Positions 12,241 through 23,495 of a stretch of 64,000 nt of DNA are shown here, piece by piece; the stretch's first letter is position 1; each line of letters begins with the position of its first letter. The notes beneath the pieces were generated by a model. That model did not search any database and had not been told where the DNA came from. It saw nothing but the letters and a program-made list of their open reading frames with translations. Made by a program: the position numbers and the translations under genes. The DNA lies in NCBI GenBank assembly GCA_022478985.1, contig JAKSZP010004172.1, positions 1-64,000 on the forward strand. Reading direction: 5' to 3'. The stretch is from Massospora cicadina. Its lineage: Eukaryota > Entomophthoromycota > Entomophthoromycetes > Entomophthorales > Entomophthoraceae.

Positions 12241-13564
12241 ATGCCAAAGAGCTACCTGCTTTTGTAACGTTTAGATTATACTAAGAAGATTGCTCAAGAT
12301 ACAAAGATCATAATCATTTGGCCTCCAAAGGACTTGCTAACAATTTTATATCCCATAAATTCAAGAATTAGTGCTTTATTCCAGGAGCTCTTAAGGCTAC
12401 CTGTAAAGAGGTACCTTTTCAAAGATGCATTATTCTATGATAACAAGAGCATGACGCACACCAATGGGATACTTTTGACAGAAAAAAAGAAATAGTTAAA
12501 GAGAAAATGAATATCCTCTTTTGATTAAAGAGGAGAATTAATTACAGTTGGATGTTTGGCCTAGTTTAGTATACCAGGATTTAAAGAAAATAATGCAGGG
12601 CCATTGTAAAAAGCTGGTCATAAAAATTCAATACCTAGCAATAAAGGAGAGCTGCTAAGGAGATGAAAGGGTATTATAAGCTCAAGAATCATCAGCATAA
12701 TTCAGTTTCCTATTGGAGTGATGAGGCATCTTATAAAATTTAAAATTTTTAAAACATAGTGAAGAGGAAAGAAGATGAGAGCTGGGCTTAAAATATGTGT
12801 CTCTGGACAAGATTAAAAGTGATTGCAGCCAGAAAATAATGAATATCCAGTGGACGCAACGCCAGCATTATTTAATTCAATTGAAGCCTAAAATCAGTAA
12901 AAAAACTCTAACCTTGTGTAACTTGAAGAGTTTGGCATTTTTATAGAAAACAATAAGATTGATGAGTTCTACCTGGTAAACTGACAATAATTACAAGAAA
13001 ATATCAACTAAACGTTTTGAATAAATATGCTATCAGGATCAATTCAATTATTTTTACCAATGTCAGCCAAGTTCAAATAAAATTAAGCAAACCAGAAAGA
13101 ATTGCGCAGATTTGCAACTTAGATGATGTAAAAATACAAGAATACTGACAAAGTTGCAGATTTAATTGCTCAAATGAGCTATAAAATAAATGCGCAGGTT
13201 CACCAAATTAAATTATATCAATAATATAAATCAATTTCTGGTAAACTTGACTTTTATTTTTGGAGGACTTGAAGCATCACAACCAGATATATGTATTTGA
13301 AGGCCACCATAACCAAATAGCTTACTAATGTTAAAGATTTAAATCCAGATGTTCTAATTAAAGTGGCCAAGTTAACGTCGCCATGATAGAATCACATCTC
13401 CTTGTTGAGCAACCCAAAATCAGGGCGATTTACTTGGACTGACTGAGCCAAGGGCCTCCACAGCTAAATCAATTTTCCTCGATAAGATCCTCAGTCATTT
13501 TGAGTTTATTTTGAGCTATTAAAGACAAATAACATTGTAATCAAATTGCAATCCTTTAAAATAA
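12241..13564. other. about 1.3 kb decayed sequence, no recognised gene
   Basis: Lies between repeat R1 copy 1 and the second palindromic mariner derivative. Purine-rich on the plus strand and AT-rich, with many stops in all frames. If R1 is an LTR, this would be the element's interior, but no retroelement motif could be read. Confidence 0.4.
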
Positions 13565-13566
13565 TA

Positions 13567-14119
13567 CACAGTGCATTCAAAAAGTTCTGGGACTAACGTT
13601 TAAAGATACAACTTTACAAATAAATAAACTTTCTTTTATCATAATTTAACATACAACCTTTCCCTCTCTATATTTATTTATATTGCTAAAACAATTGTTA
13701 AAAGGTATGCACATAGTTATTATTTTGTATAACCATGTTTAAACCAGCTGTCACATTTTTCTGAATTGTCTTTACTTTATCAAAAGGATGAACCTTCAGT
13801 GCCACCTTCAGATTATAATTATCCACCCTATTCACCAGATTTGGCTCTGTCTGACTTCTTTCTGTTCTTTAATCTGAAGGTGGCACTGAAGGTTCATCCT
13901 TTTGATAAAGTAGAGACAATTCAGAAGAACGTGACAGCTGGTTTAAACATGGTTATACAAAATAGGAACTATGTGCATACCTTTTAACAATTGTTTTAGC
14001 AATATAAATATGTATAGAGAGGAAAAGGTTATATGTTAAATTATGATAAAAGAAAGTTTATTTATTTGTAAAGTTGTGTTTTTAAAACGTTAGTCCCTGA
14101 ACTTTTTGAATGCACTGTG
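13567..14119. mobile_element. palindromic (foldback) mariner derivative, copy 2
   Basis: A 553-bp element flanked by TA (13565-13566 and 14120-14121), with the same arms and loop as copy 1 at 550-1104. Here the loop lies in the plus orientation, so loop and right arm read through as one frame (13766-13987). That frame contains YPPYSPDLALSDFFLFFNLK, the conserved C-terminal block of mariner transposases, followed by the segment ending YVHTF. The catalytic N-terminal part is absent. Confidence 0.85.
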
Positions 14120-14121
14120 TA

Positions 14122-15460
14122 TCTTTAGTATCTTACCTAATTATCTAATGATTACTAATAACTTAGGTCTATCCATTGATACCATAAATTACATACAATA
14201 CCTGATCCTGGCGTCAGAATAAATTGCAAACTGCCTGACTGACATTTTTAACTAATTTAAGGTCTTATTCAAAAATCGTTGTCTTTGTATACATGTCAAT
14301 GAAACATAACTAGACTATCTTCCACTTGCCACTTAGATGATTACTTCAGATTTTCCAAACTGATGCCTTCCAATCTAAACTTTGTCTGCCGTTGCCAAGA
14401 CACATATACCAAATAATTTTTTGACATCAAAAGTAAACTGCCTGACCTCCATTTTGAATTTAAAGTAAGTCCATAATAAAAATTTCTTGCTTTTTCAACA
14501 AGTAAATCAGGCAAAATAACTAAACTATCCTCCCTCTTCTTCTTTAGCAGTAACTTTAAAGTTTTATTTAATGGTGCCTCTTGTTTATAGTTTACATTTT
14601 TTGGCATATATGGTGAGCTTCCATATAATTAAAGTTTTACCGTCCTCATGTTTAAAAGGACTAAGTTACTGTAACCACCCAAATCATTTACAACTTTTAT
14701 AATTACACTTCCAGAACAGAATTCAGAAGTGCTACCAAAAGTTAAGCTTAAGCTGACTGGAATGTAAATCTATATTTTTCCTAGTTCTGTCCTTTTAGCC
14801 AAAATGCTATAATAAAGCTTGCCATTCCTGAGAGGGATGAAGTGTTAACATATTGTGATCCTGGCCTCTCTAAAATGGATTTAACCAAGGTGAAAAAAAA
14901 TAATAACAATGTCTACAAATTGATTCACAATATCACCAATTGCCATCACAAATTTCACCTGAGACAAACCATGCTTTCTTTTCTGACATCTATTCCATTT
15001 CCTTGGTTCATTACACTTGTACTAAATTTGATATTTTGACCCTACCAATAATAAATGATCCCAAAAAAATCGTTGTCACCCTCAATTGAGACTTGGAGGG
15101 ATTCTATTAATATTGGATCTAGTTTAATTGAATCCTCAAAGTAAGGTTTCTAAAACAGTTTACTTACATTCAATTTTAGTATTATGTATTATCAATAATT
15201 TATATATCAGTACCCTATTGGTCCTAAGGTCCAGATTATTTCTCACTGGATTTAAAATCAATGAAAGATTTTTATAGCGCCAAAATTTTTGATTATCTGA
15301 ATTTGGGATAAATAGCCCCATGTAATGGATGCCCCCACACCATCTTGTCCACTCTCTTGCATGCTCTCAAGTTTATGCTGACTGGAGATCCCACTAACTC
15401 CATTACCCTTTCTGATATGGCTGCTTAGGAAACCACTGAGGCATCATAATGGAAGTTTTT
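14122..15460. other. about 1.3 kb without recognised gene
   Basis: AT-rich sequence between the mariner derivative and the minus-strand LINE. The minus frame 14341-14607 (88 codons, lysine-rich start) and the plus frame 14842-15039 have no recognisable domain or neighbour support. I see nothing else here. Confidence 0.45.
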
Positions 15461-15475
15461 TTCAGTGTTATTTAA

Positions 15476-18450
15476 GTTAAAAGGGCCATGGGATCAATTT
15501 TACCAAAAAATAATAATAAAAGTAGTATAAAAGAAAAGCAAACAATGCAAAGTAGCCCTGACTACCCAAGACAGTAGTATATACAACACCATCCATACAA
15601 TCATGGGTGTATATTAGAGGACATGACAGCAAGATATGAGTGTCACAGAATGATGTCCAGATATTGCATGAATTGGAGTAAGAGTCAATCTCCAGGAACC
15701 GGGTAATCCTACAAGATTGAATCTGGTGGTGGCCACTAGAAGGCATGATTCCAAAGAACAAATACTTGAAATTGCAAGTGAGGTGATTTTTTCAGACGAG
15801 CCAGTTCTTTGGCCTTGATGCTGAAGCCTTTTTGTTAGCTTTTAAAACGTTAAGTGAATGACCATGATGTTGTGGCTGCTATCAGGGATCTAAGCATTGG
15901 TGGAACTTGAGGAAATTACCCACATAACAAACAGATTTCAGATATGTAAAATGTTTTAGCCTCAGTAATCTGGAACAGGTGGAATACGTCATTCCATATA
16001 ACTTTGGATGTATCTCACTCATTTAACCTATGAATGAGATTATTATTACTAACACATATTGAAAAGAGATGTACAATGTCGTTGGACCTATCCACCATAC
16101 AATATGACTATGTAGGCAAATATAAACTTGAGCTCCAGTTTTTTGGTGGAGTAAGGGGTGATTAGTATACTTCCACATCTTGGTCTATGAACATTAGGGG
16201 TATCTAAAAAATTTATAGATTAATTATCTATATACTGGCAATGCTTCTAGCGTTGAAAGAGCTGGAGTCACTAGAGCGTTACTAAAAAGTTTGAGGTATG
16301 TTGTGCTTTCCCTTGAAGTATTAGTTGTGGGTTTATTCTCTAAAAAACAAATCAGAATGTTGAAAATACTTAAAATATCTCTAAAATGAGTATGAATGCA
16401 GTAGGGCCTGCTGCATTAGATAAACTCTAGCTATCTCATTAAAGTACTGAGTGCATCAGGATTTGTAGACCAATGCTTTTGAAAATTGCCTCTTGATGCT
16501 TCGGACCAATATAAACTTTTGGGGTAGACAAGTTATCTGAACAAACCAATTGAAAAAGTGAGTGTTTTGTTGTTTATAGTCGATGATACCCAGGCCACCT
16601 GAGAACATGAGCCAAAGAGCTTTATAATCCTGATTGGTGCCCGTTGGACATCCCACTAATTTATGATTGTAATATAGACCATAGTGAGATGAAAATGCAG
16701 TATATATTTATATGACATGAGCGATGTACCATCCTTTTGAAAAATCAGTGTGTTTGCTGATATAAAATATCTCAACAAGCCCTGTTGAGCGTCCTTAATG
16801 CTAGATGCAAGGTTTAAGATACTAGATATGAGATTTAACTTTATAAACTTGATGCATATCCTCTAGATTTAATCCATACACTTAAGTAGTGTATGGGTTG
16901 TGAAAGAATTTTGCTTGGAATATGATTGACCTTCTGAGAAGGTCAGTGAAAAGTCCCATTGATTCACAGAAGATGGTTCTTGATAAGGAACTTAACCTAA
17001 GTCTTGTTCTAATGATCTTAGCGTTGCTTAAATTTGTTTTTATGGCTGATAATTGTCTTTAGGGAGTGAGCGTTTGATGGGATAAAAACACCTACTACAC
17101 AATTATCCACGCTTATCAATATCTTAAAAGGGTATTGACAAAGAGAGTCAAAGCCTTTCAGGCTTTAATCTATGACATGAATAATTGAGTCCACTCCCAA
17201 GTTGTACAACAAAAGGCTGAGAAGGTCACCCTGTTTTAAGCCGCGCTAAGGGATAATGTGGTCAGTAACAAACCTTGGCCTAATAATGGTCATGGTAGCC
17301 AACTTGTTTTTTAATCATTGCCCAATCAATAAAAACGAGGTTGATAGCAAAACGTTATGAAGTTGCCCTAGGATATTTCTAATATTTTTGATTATATGCT
17401 TTTTGTTGGCCAGAAAATTAATGTACCATTTGATTTAGACTGACACACGTTGTCAACTGTGTAAATGTTGCCGTTATGATGAAGTTGGGACAAATCCATA
17501 TTAGTTTGATATACCTGTTTGAACGATATTACCTCAACGTTTTGATAGTATCTAAACATTACTTTATAATCCGTGTTGGTAAAAGAGATTTGGTGCCAGT
17601 TAACCAGGTCTTTAAGATCATTTTTTTGATTAAGTTTACCATAAAGTCTTTCAACCTGACTGAAAGCAGGCGAGTTTCTAGAAGGCGCATAATGACGAAA
17701 GCCTTGAGGCGAGTCATAATTAAACTAACTTATTTAATAGAACTCATATGGAATGCTATTTTGGACAGGGCTTCTCCTATGGGGAGTCCTGAAAACGGCA
17801 TCCCATAAATTAAATATTTAAGACAACAATAACTATATTGGTTAATTTAAAAAAGGGTAGAATTTAATTTGTTCAAAAATTGTTGTATGTCCTCTGGTCA
17901 CAGTCATCCACTTCTATAGTTGGTGAAATATCGTTGAAACATCTCAAATACTTCTCTGGAGGAGGGAACAATTGCATTGTGCTATAATGAACTTGGGTAC
18001 AAGAAAGCCTTGTTTTTGTGCAGTAAAGGGGTGTATAATTTACTTTGTTACTCCCCCCTTTGTGATCTGCGTAGCTCCACCATAATGCTCAACCAGTGTT
18101 GGTGTGAAATGTCTATCTCTCACAGGAGAATAGTTATTGCAATCCAATTTTCTAGTCCATGCTGGTCTGTATCCCTACAAGGGGCTTTTCTTTATAAATG
18201 GTCAAGAGAGTGTTAGAGGTGGGTAGCTTCTGCCATAGGTGTATGGTGCCAGCATGTGGCAATCTACTTTGCAGCAACTGTGATGTGTTGTTTCAGCAGA
18301 CCCCAAGTTACTTAGAGAAGTTCACGAGATGGGAACACTAATGGGGTAAAGATGATAGTTGGGACATCCACTTTATTGACTCCTCTCTAGATAATGTATC
18401 AATAATTACCTTATTCCAGCATGGTTGAGTCTGTGGTTGATCAGGTAGGG
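15476..18450 (-). pseudogene. ORF2 reverse transcriptase remnant of the old LINE
   Basis: Minus strand. The best landmark is at 16570-16656: GCPTGTNQDYKALWLMFSGG followed by LGIIDYKQQ. The GGLGIxD motif follows the RT in L1-like elements and corresponds to GGMGLLDFKAHAAK in the younger LINE (24780-24830). Frames between 16700 and 18450 have the expected position for the RT palm but are too broken to read. The 3' region 15477-15761 is open for 94 codons without a recognisable domain. Confidence 0.55.
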
Positions 18451-18476
18451 TCAGTGTAATTGTTACCAAGAATGGT

Positions 18477-18824
18477 CTAAAAACTGACCACAGTACTATC
18501 AAACCTTGGATTCTGGGCTTTGAAAAACGGATGGATATAGTCTATGCTGATTATTGATAATAATGTAACCTGATGCATATGTGGATGTAAAATGTGATTT
18601 ACACCAGAAGAATACTGTAAGGGGATCATTAAACCCTTTATGTGCTTCAAGCACCAAAATTTCTTTATGGACCAGGGGTATTGAGATGTCAGTGGCCAGC
18701 AAGCAGTTGCAGCATTTAACCAACAGTTTAAATCACCTAGAATGAAGGTGTTATCTAGGAGATCAAGTAAGAATACTCTTGCAAGAAAGTCAAATTTGTC
18801 AGGTGAAATTATGGAGGTGTACAC
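18477..18824 (-). pseudogene. endonuclease fragment of the old LINE
   Basis: A 115-codon minus frame containing FILGDLNCWLNAATACWPLT. The GDLN motif is a hallmark of the apurinic-like endonuclease of LINEs. It matches VVGDINFWLNSPKDRWPSS in the younger LINE (22555-22610), which ties the two to one family. The N-terminal catalytic half lies upstream (18830-19100) but is not readable as an open frame. Confidence 0.7.
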
Positions 18825-19559
18825 TAAGATGAGTAACTCCTCACTATTTTAAAAGAAAGTATTATCTAGTGTCTGATCATCTAAAAAGATTTTTTTTACC
18901 AGGTTAAGACCTTTGGTAGGGCTTATAATGAATCCACATTAATAAAACTAAATAAAATTTATACAAAGAAGATCTTGTGACAAATCTTACTCTCCTGCTG
19001 AATAATAAAGATTTGTGGATCCTTAGAATATCAGCAAGTGTGCTGTGCAAAGAGTTCAGTTTCTTAGTGTGGTAGGCGTAAGCGCGGAATCCTACAATTT
19101 TGATAAACCCTATTTTCAGTTAGGCACATGGGCTGCTCTATGAGCGGTGATCTGGGTCAATAGACCCAACCGCGCCCATAGGACCATCTTGGATTCTGCT
19201 GTGCGAATGATGACCTGAGCCAGCTCCTCTTGTTGAATGTGCAGTCATATGTTTTTGTGTGGGGCTTAGAGCAAACTCAATGTGCCCTTTCAAACAGTCT
19301 AAATTCTAGAAGGTTGACTATGTGAATAGGCTTGTTCAATTGCGTCATTCAATGAGGATTGTGTGATAGATTAAATGGATCATTATCAAATGCAACCAAT
19401 TATTACTTAGGGCAATCTGCGTTTGTGCACTTGATGGTGTTGCTGAGTGCTGGGAGTGGGGTAGTATAGTGTCTCCACAATCTGTGTGCTACTCAGGGGG
19501 AACTAACTCTTGCGCTGCCTTCTTGGAAGCCTTTTTAAGCGCCTTTTGATTTACTATAG

Positions 19560-20560
19560 TTATTTAACAGACATAGGATCCATAACTAGACAATTGCCGG
19601 CATCAGCACAAGGGAATAATGTAGAGGCTTCAGGTATTTTAGCAAATGTGGGAAGCTGGTCATCTATGAGGGTTTACTCATCATGAATCTCCTGCTCCTT
19701 CCCTTTGAAAGGGCAAGCATGCGTTTTGTGGCCCATCACTTTGCAATCAGTGCATATATGTGCTGCCATTTAGGGAAGACGTTAGATAAAGTTAAACGGA
19801 CACCACCAGTGAGGTTAAAGTTAGCAAAATATGGGGTTTTAAAAATCCTCCCATGATTTCTGGGTGGGGGTCAATAACAGCGATAGCTTTTCTGATGCAG
19901 AACTCTGGCATCAGATAAAGACTTTGTAATTCAAACTTCTTGGTAACCTCATACTTTTAATAGCCCTTATTCATGTTACTTTCAACAAAAAACGCGTGGA
20001 ATGGTATCTAGAAGGTTATAAAAGCTAATTTTTATTTTATTACCCTTGTTGCAGTGGGTGCATTTCACACACAAAATGTGGGAGATATTGTGAATGGTAA
20101 ATAAATTTTTTCTTTTGCAGCTTCATCATCTAATTCTGTGGTGGCGAAGCCTAATTAAGATCAACCGCAATCAAAGCTTCCATTGATGAAGATAGCAGCA
20201 GGATGTGAATTCTCCTGCTGCTTTGACACCTTTCTCAATGAAAAATGGGGTCTTTACTGGAAATACACAGATGGCATGGCTTACCAATTACTGGAATGAA
20301 TGGGTGACTTAACAATACAAGATACCATGTGCATATAACGTAGTAACACGCACATTGGTTGCCTTTTTACTTTTATGTCATTCTGCCCATTAGATACTGA
20401 TGAATCCTGTAGCATGTTGCTTATTATCAGGGGAATTTGCGCGGCCAATGGGTGGGCCCCCTTTATCCACAGCAGCATAATCAAAAAATATTGTTACAAA
20501 AATTTTATCCTTCCCTACATATTCATATATTGGCTGAGTGGTTAGTTAAGTGAAACGGTT
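19560..20560 (-). pseudogene. ORF1 remnant with CCHC zinc knuckle, old LINE
   Basis: A complete CCHC knuckle, ICTDCKVMGHKTHACP, is encoded on the minus strand near 19710-19757. It aligns with the decayed knuckle CTHCDAFSHKAHAF of the younger LINE (21478-21520). ORF1 proteins of L1-like elements bind their own RNA. Upstream codons towards 20560 are interrupted by stops. Confidence 0.6.
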
Positions 20561-20712
20561 ATTGCCAATTCAGTGTTGTTAAAATGAGAAAAATAGGTTT
20601 TAATTTAATGGCACCTGCAAGCCTTCTTTAGCTTTGGCATAATAACTCCTAACTAAAAACTTTTCTCTCTCGTTACAATCACTTTTGCAACTTATTCAAG
20701 CCTGATTCTAGT

Positions 20713-22095
20713 TTGATAATCTCACAGAGGAGATTAGTTTGCGCCCATGTCAGGGAGCAGTTTACAAGTAAGGTAAGAGGCACAGGTGGTAGGCCCGCGA
20801 CCTCAAACGTTCAAAAACGCCCTGGAGAAACCAGCAGAATAGAAAAAAACAAAAAACCAGCAGTCACTATTTCCCCAGAAATCCTCGCTTGGCAAGCATG
20901 ATGCAACCAGTACATCAACACGCCGAACTCCCAACCACTCTCGTTGGTGGAATATGGAGTCCAGGTGTTTCTGGACATCCAACAAACAGCTTTATGGGAA
21001 AAAATTTTGTGGGGATGTGCACACCTTTTTCCTGACCGCGGTGTAAGTTGCACCTCACTCCATGTCATGCAGTTGGCTGGTTTCAGTTTGAAAACAAGGA
21101 GGCAGCAGATGAAGCTGCTGCATTGCGCATAGTGATCAAACTCCCTGAAGGGCAACAGATCATCAAAACCAAACGCACCAGATGAATAAAATACAACCAA
21201 ATTTTCCTCACATTCGACTTTTTGCCCACTACAGTCAAACGTGCCATTCTGGAGCAGCACCTGAATGATGGTCTCACCATATATAGCGAAATACAATCCT
21301 TCGAGATGCAACGCTTTACACTGATGCCACACCTGTGCACCAGCAAAGCCATTGCAGTTCTGACTCCAACTGAGGAGATCGCAAAGGACCTAACCCAGAT
21401 CCCGCACTCCACATATATCAATATTGAAGGGCATACCACCCACCCTTTCTGGGTAACTGTAGACAGCGTACCCCCCATCTGCACCCACTGTGACGCGTTC
21501 AGCCATAAGGCACACGCATTCCCCACCAAGGAGGGCATCACATTCCAAGAGCACCCCTCAGCAGCCATGGCCAGTGGAGAGGCACACTACAAACCAACTG
21601 CAAGCACCAAAGAGGCTTTCTATGGGGAGCACAAGGTTGCTACCTACTGGTAAAACCTATTTCCCCTCAAGAGCAAAAGAAGGCCAAACAGGCCCGCAGG
21701 GCCGCGGCCAAGGAAGCGGCCAAAGTCACCACCGCTATCCTACACTCCCAACACCAGGAGGACATCATAACCTTTGCAGCGGTAGCAACTTGGGAATCCC
21801 ACAACCAATTAGATTTGGGAAGCCCATGCCAATTGGGCCACCCAATCTGAGGATCCGATGGGTGACTTGATCTCACCCAACCTTTGCAACTAAGCCCTGG
21901 TTGAAACTGACTTGGTTTCCAACCTACCTAAAAAAAATTTTGACCTGAACGTTGGTGCACTAAACTCATCTGCACCGCAAAAAATTTGTTCAATGTTGGG
22001 GAAACAAAAAGCGAAGGCAAAAGCCAACGCAAACCTTCACCTAAAATTAACAAAACTACCTATAGCGTTGCTGCAAACACCCGCGTTGCCATGAA
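20713..22095 (+). pseudogene. ORF1 (gag-like RNA-binding protein) of the LINE
   Basis: The clearest part is 21222-21653: a ~140-codon stretch with INIEGHTTHPFWVTVDSVPP followed by ICTHCDAFSHKAHAF. The latter is a CCHC knuckle whose last cysteine has become phenylalanine. The layout of a folded domain, a HPFW-type motif and then the knuckle is typical of ORF1 in plant and fungal L1-like LINEs. A basic tail follows in another frame (21490-21870). Frameshifts near 21490 and stops before 21222 break it. Confidence 0.7.
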
Positions 22096-22159
22096 GGCCC
22101 ATGGGGATCTAGAGGAGGCTAGTGGGCCTGGGTGCCCACCCCCTCACACCTAAGGTGTG

Positions 22160-23060
22160 ATGGGGGAAACCTTCACTTTAGGAACGTTGAATATCGCCGG
22201 ACTCAAGGCCTCGCCATCCTGGGCTAGGAAACTGAGTTTTTTACAAAAAAATCTACCCATGGACATCCTAGCCATATAGGAGTCCCACTGTCTGCAAGGT
22301 TACGAGGATGCTTGGAAAACCATGCTCCTCCCTTCCCTATCCTTCTGGTCAGAGCACTGTGGAGTGCTAGTTTGTAAAAACAATTTTTTAAATTTTTATT
22401 GTTGGAATCCTTCCTCAATGGCTGAGTCCTCATTGTCACTTTCTTGTGGGCCAACATGGTGCATGCTATCGTCAACATCTATGCTCCAACCTGTGCACAA
22501 GGGCGTCAGGAATTTTTCTCGTTGGTCAAATCCCTCCCACTACCCCCTGACCCTTTTGTAGTTGGCGACATAAACTTTTGGCTAAACTCACCCAAGGACC
22601 GTTGGCCTTCTTCCTCCCACGCCCCCAGGGTCACATAGAACTTCGCATTCTAAAGGCCACCCTTGGGTTAATAGATGCGCTGCCGTGGCAAGCCCTGCTG
22701 CTTGAAAACATGATGTGCCCCCATGTCCACAACGGCCAATTAAGGTCCATGACCCGCATCGACCTTATCCTCATGCTGAAAAAATTTCAATTCCACATTT
22801 CTTACTTCCAAACAACAAAAATTGAATTCTCCAACCACTGGCTGGTCTCGATAACCTACCACTTACCTGTCACAGTGGCTAAGGCCCCACATTGGTGCAA
22901 ACTCCGCCCTCCCAAACTTGCATTGCCAGGATTTTCCACTTGGGTGGAATCAGCAACTTTGGCAAAAGAGTTTGTTACACTGTTTTGCATGGACCCAATT
23001 TCCACATGGTCAGCCTTCAAAGAGAATACCATCTACCACTCTCACAACCTCTCCTCCTGA
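22160..23060 (+). pseudogene. ORF2 endonuclease domain of the LINE
   Basis: ATG at 22160 starts ETFTLGTLNIAGL, the first strand of apurinic-type endonucleases (usually TLNVNGL). An in-frame TAG at about 22277 falls exactly where LAIQESHC would be expected (it reads LAI-stop-ESHC). The GDIN motif (VVGDINFWLN) lies near 22560-22590, and RIDLIL near 22758. A frameshift near 22570 moves the rest into the frame of 22578-23060, the same frame as the RT. This domain nicks target DNA for target-primed reverse transcription. Confidence 0.75.
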
Positions 23061-23495
23061 CGCTCACAAGCTACATCAGCCATCATTTCGTGCGCTCTGG
23101 CAGAGTTGGCACACCTGGAATCCAACATCCCAGCCACAGGCTACAGCCCTGCATGGGGCCAGAAGTGGGCGGAAGCAGCTGCCCACCTCAATGCACTCAA
23201 AAGGCAACACAAACATCAGGTTTGTGTTCAGTACAGGGCCAAACGCATTACAGAGGGTAACAAGTGCACCGCATATTTTTTTTAAAAAAAATTTTGCACC
23301 ATGCCAGAGCGTGGCCTGCACATAGGTGCGAAGATCAGATGATTCCATTGTGGATACACCAGCTGAAGTGGCAATCAAAACACAGAAGTATTACTCTGAG
23401 TTATACCAATCCAATCCAATTCAGCTGGCTGAAGTGGTGGAAATTCTCAACTGAGCCCACATCTGCACCATTTCCCAACACCCAGAAATAATGAT

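Larger units (their letters stand above)
15461..20583 (-). mobile_element. old L1-like LINE, minus strand, with imperfect target-site duplication
   Basis: Its ends are marked by ttcagtgttatttaa (15461-15475) and ttcagtgttgttaaa (20569-20583), an imperfect 15-bp duplication. The 5' end on the minus strand (TTGGCAATAACC..) resembles the start of the younger LINE at 20622 (TTTGGCATAATAAC..). From right to left it holds ORF1 with a zinc knuckle, endonuclease and reverse transcriptase. All frames are broken and AT-rich, so it is clearly older than the LINE at 20622-25919, which sits just beside its right end. Confidence 0.75.

Noticed and set aside
14341..14607. 88-codon minus frame with lysine-rich start
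   Set aside because: No domain, no second copy and no context. Treated as chance.
20811..21332. Minus-strand 173-codon frame
   Set aside because: It is antisense to ORF1 of the plus-strand LINE, whose plus-strand reading carries the zinc-knuckle motif. The minus frame has no recognisable domain.
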